Positions 58,212 to 64,000 of a stretch of DNA of 64,000 nucleotides are shown here, in pieces. The notes below the pieces were generated by a model that saw nothing but the letters and a program-made list of their open reading frames with translations, made no database searches and was not told where the DNA came from. Origin of the DNA: Acidimicrobiia bacterium (GTDB taxonomy: Bacteria > Actinomycetota > Acidimicrobiia > Acidimicrobiales > Bin134); contig JAJDUJ010000009.1 in assembly GCA_022826705.1 (NCBI GenBank), positions 62,001-126,000 on the forward strand, read 5' to 3'. The stretch's first letter is position 1; every line of letters begins with the position of its first letter. The translations under genes and the position numbers were made by a program.

Positions 58212-59039
58212 ATGAGCGACAACATCGTCCTGATCGACAACCCCCGCCCCCATGTGCGGCGTGTCACCATGAACCGCCCCGAGAAGCGCAACAGCCTCAT
58301 CCACCCGTTGCGAGGGGCCGTTCTCGAAGCGCTGGAAGAGGCCGACCGAGACGACGACGTCAAGGTGAGCATCGTCTGCGGCGCCGGCCCGTCGTTCTCC
58401 GCCGGCTACGACCTCAGCGGGGGCAACGAGGGCTACGAGCTGCCCTTCTACACCCCCGGCGGCGAGGGCCAGTGGCCCCGCCACGTAACCGAGGGCTGGA
58501 TGAGCATCTGGGACCTGGCCAAGCCGGTCATCGCCCAGGTGCACGGCTACTGCCTGGCCGGGGGCAGCGAGCTGGCCACCGGCTGCGACCTGGTCTACAT
58601 GGCCGAGGATGCCAAGATGGGCTATCCCGCCGTGCGCTTCGGCGTGCCCGACATGCACTTCCACCCCTGGTTCTTGGGCATGCGCAAGGCCATGGAGATG
58701 ATGCTCACCGGCGACTACGTGACCGGCGTCGAGGCCGTGGAGCGAGGCTGGGCCAATGCCTGCTATCCCGAAGACGAATTGGAAGACGCCGTGCTGGAGG
58801 TGGCCGAGCGCATCGCCCAGGTGCCGGCCGAGCTGCTCCAGATGAACAAGCGGGTGGTCCACCGCCAGATGGAGCACATGGGCATGCGGGCCGGTATCCG
58901 GGCCGGCACCGAGCTGTGCGCGCTGGGCACCCACACCCAGGCCATGGCCGATTTCGTGGGCTCCATCAAGAAGAAGGGCCTCACCACCACCCTGTCTGAG
59001 CGCGACTCCAAGTTCGGCGACTACCGCACCAGCCACTAG
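58212..59039 (+). CDS. Enoyl-CoA hydratase/isomerase-family protein
   Basis: This 275-residue crotonase-fold protein has RRVTMNRPEKRNSLIHPLRG, FSAGYDLSGG and the HGYCLAGGSELATGCDL oxyanion-hole loop, then GYPAVRFGVPD with an inserted loop and MNKRVVHRQMEHMGM. Compared with 42452 it is a separate family member, not a recent duplicate. Expected role: hydration or isomerisation of an acyl-CoA. The in-frame start at 58203 falls on the -10 element; ATG 58212 is preferred. Confidence 0.85.
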   Translation: MSDNIVLIDNPRPHVRRVTMNRPEKRNSLIHPLRGAVLEALEEADRDDDVKVSIVCGAGPSFSAGYDLSGGNEGYELPFYTPGGEGQWPRHVTEGWMSIWDLAKPVIAQVHGYCLAGGSELATGCDLVYMAEDAKMGYPAVRFGVPDMHFHPWFLGMRKAMEMMLTGDYVTGVEAVERGWANACYPEDELEDAVLEVAERIAQVPAELLQMNKRVVHRQMEHMGMRAGIRAGTELCALGTHTQAMADFVGSIKKKGLTTTLSERDSKFGDYRTSH

Positions 59040-59046
59040 CCCCGAA

Positions 59047-59073
59047 TGCACCGGCCCTTCGTGGTCCGGTGCA
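59047..59073. terminator. Perfect 8-bp inverted repeat after the hydratase gene
   Basis: TGCACCGG at 59047-59054 and CCGGTGCA at 59066-59073 form a perfect 8-bp stem with an 11-nt loop. No T-run follows. The position, between a stop codon and the transporter operon start, fits a terminator or an operator for the transporter. Confidence 0.45.
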
Positions 59074-59116
59074 GTTCGGCTAACTTGATCGGGACATGCG
59101 ACGAGGGGGGACCCTG

Positions 59117-60613
59117 ATGACTGCTCGTTTGTGGAAGCTGTTGCTTGCCGCGCTTTCCGTGCTGGCCTTGGTGGCCACGGCCTGCGGCAACGCCGGAGAC
59201 GACGACCAAGGCGGTGCCGCCGCGCCCACTGCGGCGCCCGCTGTCGACGAGCCCGACGACGAGCCCGCCCCCGCGCCCGCCGATGAGCCCGCCGACGAAC
59301 CTGCTACCGAGCCCGCTGATGAGCCCGCCGACGAGCCCGAGGATGAGCCCGCACCAGAGCCCGAGCCCGAGGAGCCGAAAGAGCCCGAGCACCGCCACAC
59401 CTTCGTGCCCATCGAGGGCGTCCCCGGCGTGAACGACTCCGAGATCAAGGTCACCTCCATCGTCACCATCAGCAACAACGCCCTGGGCACCAACATCGGG
59501 GCCTACAACGACGGCATCGAGGCCTACTTCAACTTCATCAACGCAACCGGCGGCATCTACGGCCGCGATCTGGTACTGGCCACCAAGCGCGACGACCAGC
59601 TCTTCCTCAACCAGGCTGAGTCATTGGCCATGGTGGAAGAAGACGACTCGCTGGCCGCCTTCGTGGCCACCCTGCTGTTCTTCGGGGCCGACACCCTCAA
59701 CGACGCCGGGGTGCCCACCTTCGGATGGAACATCCACAACGAGTTCGCCGACCGGCGCAGCATCTTCGGCAACATTGCGCCGAGCTGCATCGGCTGCATC
59801 CATCAGCTGTTCCCCTACGTCGCCACCCAGGTTGGGGCTACCAAGGCCGGCATCTTCGGCTACGGCAACAGCGAGAACTCCAAGGTCTGCGCCGAGGGCA
59901 CTCGCGACTCCATCGAGCACTACAGCGCCGAGGCCGGCGGGATGACGGTGGAGTTCTTCGATACCTCCATCGAGTTCGGCATGGCTGGCGGCATCGCCCC
60001 GCAGGTGTCGGAGATGAAGGACAAGGGCGTCGACATCATCTTCACCTGCCTCGACCTCAACGGCATGCGCACCATCGCCCAAGAGCTGGCCAAGCAGGAC
60101 TACCGCGACGAGGTGGTCATGTACCACCCGAACACCTACAACCACGAGTTCGTGGCCGCCAACGCCGATCTGTTCGAGGGCGACCTGGTGTTCGTCCAGT
60201 TCGTGCCGTTCGAGGCCGAGATCGACAGCGAGCTCCAGCGGAGGTTCTTCGAGTACACCGCCGACCTCAAGCTTGAGGAGCAGACCATCGTCGGGTGGCT
60301 CAATGCCCACCTCTTCTACGATGGCCTGCTGGCCGCCGGCCCCGAGTTCGACCGGGCCTCTCTGATCGAAGCGGTCCGCGGCTTCGACGACTACAGCCAC
60401 GACGGCCTGACCAACCCGATCGACTTCAGCCGCCAGATCGCCCTGCCCAACGACAACCCCGACGCCGACTACGAGTACCGCTGCATCAACGCGGTCAAGA
60501 TCGTGGACGGCGCTTTCGAGCAGTGGACCGGCGAGCCCGGCAGGCCATGGCAGTGCTGGGAGGTCGCCCGGGATGACTGGCACGATCCCGAATCCTTCTC
60601 GTTTGTGAACTGA
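59117..60613 (+). CDS. Branched-chain amino-acid-type ABC transporter binding lipoprotein
   Basis: This is 498 residues. The signal peptide ends LALVATACGN with Cys23 as lipobox cysteine. A long acidic, proline-rich spacer follows (about residues 28-95, DEPADEP repeats). The binding domain is of the LivJ/Leu-Ile-Val type: VTSIVTISNNALGTN, GAYNDGIEAYFNFINATGGIYGRDLVL, AFVATLLFFGADTLNDAGVPTFGW and VSEMKDKGVDIIFTCLDLNGMRTIAQEL. It brings an amino acid or related amide to the LivHM-LivG-LivF complex. ATG 59117 has AGGGGGG 7 nt upstream; ATG 59096 would place the signal further in. Confidence 0.87.
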   Translation: MTARLWKLLLAALSVLALVATACGNAGDDDQGGAAAPTAAPAVDEPDDEPAPAPADEPADEPATEPADEPADEPEDEPAPEPEPEEPKEPEHRHTFVPIEGVPGVNDSEIKVTSIVTISNNALGTNIGAYNDGIEAYFNFINATGGIYGRDLVLATKRDDQLFLNQAESLAMVEEDDSLAAFVATLLFFGADTLNDAGVPTFGWNIHNEFADRRSIFGNIAPSCIGCIHQLFPYVATQVGATKAGIFGYGNSENSKVCAEGTRDSIEHYSAEAGGMTVEFFDTSIEFGMAGGIAPQVSEMKDKGVDIIFTCLDLNGMRTIAQELAKQDYRDEVVMYHPNTYNHEFVAANADLFEGDLVFVQFVPFEAEIDSELQRRFFEYTADLKLEEQTIVGWLNAHLFYDGLLAAGPEFDRASLIEAVRGFDDYSHDGLTNPIDFSRQIALPNDNPDADYEYRCINAVKIVDGAFEQWTGEPGRPWQCWEVARDDWHDPESFSFVN

Positions 60614-60643
60614 AGGCCCTGCTGAGCGGAGGCTGAGCCCACG

Positions 60644-62698
60644 ATGACCGCCAGCGTCCTCGCCGCCGGGGTCCTGGAAGAAACCATTCGGGCGTTCTTC
60701 CAGGGACTCCCCATCGGCGCGGGGTTCGCCCTGGTGGCCATGAGCTTCGTGCTCACCTACAAGACCTCCGGGGTGTTCAACCTGGCCTTCGGCGCGCAGG
60801 CCTTCATCAGCGCGGCCACCTACTTCGAGCTCCATGTGCGGCGCGACTGGCCCATCTGGTCGGCGGTGCTGGTGGCCGTGGTGCTGGTGGCCCCGGTGCT
60901 CGGCCTGCTGTTGGAGCGGCTGATCTTCCGCCACGTCCACGCCGCCTCCGCGGTGGCCAAGCTGGTGATCTCCCTCGGACTGCTGGTGGCGCTGCCCGAG
61001 CTGTTCAAGCTCATCGTCGACTACGACCGCGAGCAGCCCTTCGGGGCAGTGGGCATCATCCCCGACGGCACCACCGTGTACCGGCTGTTCGGCCGCTACC
61101 CGGTGACCCGCGACGAGATCGCCGCCTTCGTCATCGTGATCGCCGCCGCGCTGGCCCTGGCCGCGCTGTTCCGCTACACCCGGCTGGGCCTGCGCATCCG
61201 GGCGGTGGTGCAGAGCCCCCGCATGACCGAGCTCAACGGGGTCAACGCCGACTGGGTGTCGTCGGGCTCGTGGATCCTCTCCAGCTTCTTCGCCGGTCTA
61301 GCCGGCGTGCTGCTGGTGCCCACCACCTCGTCGCTGGGCACCGTGCTGGTGCCCCAGGGCTACTTCCCGATCGTCATCGCCGCTTTGGCCGCGGCCGCGC
61401 TGGGCCGACTGGTCAATCTGCCCGCCGCCCTGTTCGGCGGCCTGGTGCTGGGGGTGATCACCACCGAGATGCGCACGCATCTGCCCCGCGACAACGTCAT
61501 CTTGAACGAGCTGCGGGGCTCGGCGCTGCCCTACGTGATGCTGTTCGCCATCATCGTGTTCTGGCCCGCCATCCGCCGCCAGATCGCCGGGGCCGACCCG
61601 CTGCTGGGCGTGTCCCCGCCCCCGCCGGCGCTGGCCGCCACCAGTCGCAGCCGGGGGATGACCATCTACACCCGGATCATGGCCCTGGCTTTTTTCACCG
61701 CGGTGGGCATCTGGACCTTCGGCTACGCCAACAACTTCTGGATCTCCCGCATCACCCACTCGGTGATCTTCTCCATCATCTTCTTGTCCATCGTGGTGTT
61801 CACCGGCCTCGGTGGCCAGATCGCCCTGTGCCAGGTGACCTTCGCGGCCATCGGCGCGTTCGGGGCCATGCAGTTCGCCCAGCGCTGGGACGTCTCGGTG
61901 ATCGTGGGCATGCTGGCCGGCGCGGCCATCGCCGCTGCGGTGGGCGCGGTGCTCAGCATTCCGGTGATGCGCTTGGGGGGCATCTGGCTGGCCATAGCCA
62001 CCTTGGCCTTCGCGCTGTTCTTCCACGACGTATTGGTTAAGTACGGCTGGGTGGGCGGCTCTTTGTTCCACGGCCGCGGCGTGCCCCGACCCCAGTTGTT
62101 CGGCGTTGACTTCTCCAGCCACAAGAACTTCCTCATCCTGTGCATCGCCATCTTGGTGCTGGTGGGCGTGCTGGTGATCCTCATCCGCGAGTCCAGCACC
62201 GGCATGGCCCTGCGCGCCCTGCGGGGTTCGGAGACCGCGGCCGAGTCCATCGGGGTGATCTCCTGGCGATCCCGGGTGATTGTGTTCTCGGTGTCGGCCG
62301 CCATTGCCGCCATCGGCGGAGGGCTTCTGGCCATGGAGGAGAAGCAGGTCAGCTACGAGGCCAACTACGACCCCCAGGCGGGATTGTTCTGGCTGGTGAT
62401 CGTGGTCGTGCTGGGCGCCCGCACCGTGGAGGGGGGCATCCAAGCCGGGGTGGCCTTCGTGATCTTCCCCGAGCTGATACTCGACCGCTGGCTGGGCCTG
62501 CACGGAGCGTGGCGGTACGTGCTGTTCGGCTTCGCCGCCATCTCCTTCGCCCGTCATCCCGAGGGCCTCCTTGAGCACGGCAAACGCCGCTCACAGGCCT
62601 TGATGCAGCGGGCCTTCGGGCGCCGCCAGCCCGCCGTGGCCGCAGCCGCCGCCGGGCCAGAAGTCGATGCCGCAAGCGAGACAGGGGATGGGCCATGA
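60644..62698 (+). CDS. Fused branched-chain amino-acid ABC permease (LivH-LivM)
   Basis: This 684-residue membrane protein combines both permeases. Residues 1 to about 320 are LivH-like (FNLAFGAQAFISAATYFEL, AVAKLVISLGLLVALPELFKL, a run of hydrophobic helices). Residues about 335 to 660 are LivM-like (FTGLGGQIALCQVTFAAIGAFGAMQFA, LRALRGSETAAESIGVISWRSR). Each half has the cytosolic EAA-like loop (AVVQSPRMTELNGVNADW and LRALRGSETAAESIG) that contacts the ATPases. LivH and LivM are usually separate genes; this fusion would give a one-chain permease. The ATPase gene overlaps its stop by ATGA. Confidence 0.87.
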   Translation: MTASVLAAGVLEETIRAFFQGLPIGAGFALVAMSFVLTYKTSGVFNLAFGAQAFISAATYFELHVRRDWPIWSAVLVAVVLVAPVLGLLLERLIFRHVHAASAVAKLVISLGLLVALPELFKLIVDYDREQPFGAVGIIPDGTTVYRLFGRYPVTRDEIAAFVIVIAAALALAALFRYTRLGLRIRAVVQSPRMTELNGVNADWVSSGSWILSSFFAGLAGVLLVPTTSSLGTVLVPQGYFPIVIAALAAAALGRLVNLPAALFGGLVLGVITTEMRTHLPRDNVILNELRGSALPYVMLFAIIVFWPAIRRQIAGADPLLGVSPPPPALAATSRSRGMTIYTRIMALAFFTAVGIWTFGYANNFWISRITHSVIFSIIFLSIVVFTGLGGQIALCQVTFAAIGAFGAMQFAQRWDVSVIVGMLAGAAIAAAVGAVLSIPVMRLGGIWLAIATLAFALFFHDVLVKYGWVGGSLFHGRGVPRPQLFGVDFSSHKNFLILCIAILVLVGVLVILIRESSTGMALRALRGSETAAESIGVISWRSRVIVFSVSAAIAAIGGGLLAMEEKQVSYEANYDPQAGLFWLVIVVVLGARTVEGGIQAGVAFVIFPELILDRWLGLHGAWRYVLFGFAAISFARHPEGLLEHGKRRSQALMQRAFGRRQPAVAAAAAGPEVDAASETGDGP

Positions 62699-63465
62699 GC
62701 CTGCTGGTGGCCGACGGCATCACCAAGCGGTTCGCCGGCATCACCGCGGTCGACGACGTACACATTGCACTCGACGCGGGGGAGCGAGTGGGGCTCATCG
62801 GCCCCAACGGCGCGGGCAAGACCACCCTGTTCAACTGCCTGCTGGGTCTGTTGCGCCCCGACGCCGGCTCGGTGAGCTTCGACGGCCAGAACATCACCCG
62901 CCTGCCGGTCTACCGCCGAGCCCGCCTCGGCATCGGCCGCACCTTCCAGCGGGTGGAGCTGTTCAGCGGCTCGTCGGTGCGAGATCACCTGCTCTTCGCC
63001 CACCGCATCCGCAGCGGCACCGGCGCCCTGTGGAAAGACGTGATCGGCCTGGGCCTGCCCAAGCCCGCCGAGATCGAGCGCTGCGACGCCCTGCTCGAGA
63101 GCCTCGGGCTGGGCGGCATGGGCGACGAGCCCATCGAGGCCCTCAGCCTGGGCCAGAGCCGTCTGGTGGAGGTGGCCCGGGCGCTTATGACCCAGCCCCG
63201 GGTGGTGCTGCTCGACGAGCCCTCCTCAGGCCTCGACCGGGCCGAGACCACCGCCTTGGCCGAAACCCTGGCCCGCATCCAATCCGAACAGGGTTTCGGC
63301 ATGCTGCTGGTGGAGCACGACGTGGAGTTAGTGGCCTCGTTCACCGAGCGCACTTACGTACTCGACTTCGGGAAGCTCATAACCCACGGCCCCACCCCCG
63401 ATGTGATGCGCGACCCCGAGGTGCGGGCCGCCTACCTGGGCGACTTTGTGGCGGGCGCACAATGA
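62695..63465 (+). CDS. livG: Branched-chain amino-acid ABC ATPase (LivG)
   Basis: This is a 256-residue ATPase. Walker A is GPNGAGKTT, the signature is LSLGQSRLVEVARAL, and Walker B is VVLLDEPSSGLD. The signature carries LSLGQ rather than LSGGQ, a common variant. LivG-type features are the long insertion after Walker A (NITRLPVYRRARLGIGRTFQ) and the late EHDVELV switch His. It is one of two ATPases for the fused permease and is coupled to the next by ATGA. Confidence 0.9.
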   Translation: MSLLVADGITKRFAGITAVDDVHIALDAGERVGLIGPNGAGKTTLFNCLLGLLRPDAGSVSFDGQNITRLPVYRRARLGIGRTFQRVELFSGSSVRDHLLFAHRIRSGTGALWKDVIGLGLPKPAEIERCDALLESLGLGGMGDEPIEALSLGQSRLVEVARALMTQPRVVLLDEPSSGLDRAETTALAETLARIQSEQGFGMLLVEHDVELVASFTERTYVLDFGKLITHGPTPDVMRDPEVRAAYLGDFVAGAQ

Positions 63466-64000
63466 ACGCCTCCGCTGGGACCGACACCGCCCCTGCGGCC
63501 GCCCCCGCCCCCCTGGATATCCCGGTGCTGGAGCTGCGCCATGTGAACGCCGCCTACGGGCCGTTCCGAGCCCTGTTCGACGTGTCCCTCACGGTGGGAG
63601 AGGGCGAGACCGTGGCCCTGTTGGGCCGCAACGGCGCAGGCAAGACCACCGTGGCCCGAGTGGCCAGCGGCCTGGTGGGGCCCACCGAGGGCGAGGTGAT
63701 GGTGGACGGCAACGACTTCACCAAAGTGCGGGCCCATCGCTACGCCAAAGCCGGAGTCGTCCATGTGCCCGAAGGTCGAGCGGTCTTTTCCGACTTCACG
63801 GTGGAGGAGAACCTCACCCTGGCCTTCTCCCGCACCCACGACCGCTCCGGCGTGCGCGATGCCCTGGACCGGGCCTTCGAGCTGTTCCCCCCCATTGCCC
63901 AACGCCGCCGCCAGATCGCCGGCACCCTGTCGGGCGGCGAGCAGCGCATGCTGGCCATGGCCCGGGTGCTGGTGGAGAGCCCCCGGCTGCTCATCGCCGA
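63462..64000 (+). CDS. livF: Branched-chain amino-acid ABC ATPase (LivF), 3' truncated
   Basis: The start ATG at 63462 shares ATGA with livG. The 179 residues present include a 20-residue Ala/Pro-rich N-terminus, LELRHVNAAYGPFRALFDVSL, Walker A GRNGAGKTT, a LivF-type VVHVPEGRAVFSDFTVEENL (Q-loop region) and the signature LSGGEQRMLAMARVL. The window ends inside Walker B. It would pair with LivG on the LivHM permease. Confidence 0.88.
   Translation, partial: MNASAGTDTAPAAAPAPLDIPVLELRHVNAAYGPFRALFDVSLTVGEGETVALLGRNGAGKTTVARVASGLVGPTEGEVMVDGNDFTKVRAHRYAKAGVVHVPEGRAVFSDFTVEENLTLAFSRTHDRSGVRDALDRAFELFPPIAQRRRQIAGTLSGGEQRMLAMARVLVESPRLLIA

Noticed and set aside
59200-59390. DNA tandem repeats of GAGCCCGCCGA-type in the transporter gene
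   Set aside because: They encode the acidic DEPADEP spacer of the lipoprotein and are explained by the protein; not a mobile or CRISPR repeat.
1-64000. CRISPR arrays, tRNA, rRNA, insertion sequences, integrases, origins
   Set aside because: No regularly spaced repeats, cloverleaf-like sequence, transposase motif or DnaA-box cluster was noticed in a by-eye reading; a dedicated scan such as tRNAscan-SE or Infernal could still find small RNAs.

Overview
The window is about 64 kb of very GC-rich, gene-dense bacterial DNA. It holds 58 protein genes (the first and last are cut by the window edges) plus one possible 12-codon mini-ORF. No rRNA, tRNA, CRISPR array, insertion sequence, integrase or phage gene was seen. 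No gene-free stretch exceeds 300 bases; the longest are about 150 bp (before 13314 and before 24518). The gene content points to a heterotrophic actinobacterium: F420-type enzymes (LLM oxidoreductase, FrhB-like protein), an IdeR/DtxR regulator, many P450s, CoA-linked degradation genes, 'DADNH' amidohydrolases, and leaderless-looking starts preceded by TANNNT. The mix resembles Acidimicrobiia more than Mycobacteriales or Streptomyces. That placement is an inference from gene content, not from a marker gene.

Layout. 1-3089: end of a DUF1214-like gene, an SDR, a sulfotransferase and a hotdog thioesterase. 9541 down to 3134 (minus strand): five tightly spaced genes, mostly joined by ATGA overlaps: dimethylglycine-dehydrogenase-like flavoprotein, Asp/Glu-racemase-fold protein, sulfotransferase-like protein, FrhB-like iron-sulfur flavoprotein, MDR oxidoreductase. 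9592-15742 (plus): aminotransferase, ECYHC-type Rieske oxygenase, MmgE/PrpD protein, a GC-rich hairpin, a second Rieske oxygenase and an APH-fold kinase. 15753-17390: an FG-GAP-like surface protein of atypical composition. 17425-23770: two amidohydrolases, a gamma-butyrobetaine-hydroxylase-like dioxygenase overlapping a beta-keto acid cleavage enzyme (BKACE), and an N-acyl-D-amino-acid deacylase-like protein. 23802-33541: PyrE, a DUF1444-like protein, a P450, a second deacylase, an SDR, a thiolase/DUF35 pair, tandem NTF2-fold genes and an orphan membrane-anchored ProX-type betaine-binding protein. 33550-36567: class II aldolase and 2-hydroxyacid dehydrogenase, divergent from an FGGY kinase. 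36591-47723: a long collinear run with LLM oxidoreductase, two acyl-CoA synthetases, DtxR regulator, acyl-CoA dehydrogenase, enoyl-CoA hydratase, an M24 peptidase next to an apparent M24 pseudoenzyme, amidohydrolase and APH kinase. 47743-59039: P450, acyl-CoA dehydrogenase, small membrane proteins, a 983-residue double-propeller lipoprotein, a ferredoxin-P450-CaiB operon, alpha/beta hydrolase and enoyl-CoA hydratase. 59117-64000: a branched-chain-type ABC importer with a fused LivH-LivM permease.

The most coherent biological theme is quaternary and N-methylated amine use. The window holds plausible enzymes for gamma-butyrobetaine to carnitine (19998), dehydrocarnitine cleavage (21170), glycine betaine or carnitine oxidation (10706) and dimethylglycine oxidation (7091), plus a betaine-type binding protein (32228). 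Carnitine dehydrogenase and a recognisable reductase partner for the Rieske protein were not found. The five-gene operon from 9541 to 3134 and the M24 active/inactive pair with its amidohydrolase partner are the best candidates for undescribed systems. A recurrent TANNNT-N6-8-start arrangement suggests widespread leaderless transcription and was used to choose several starts.
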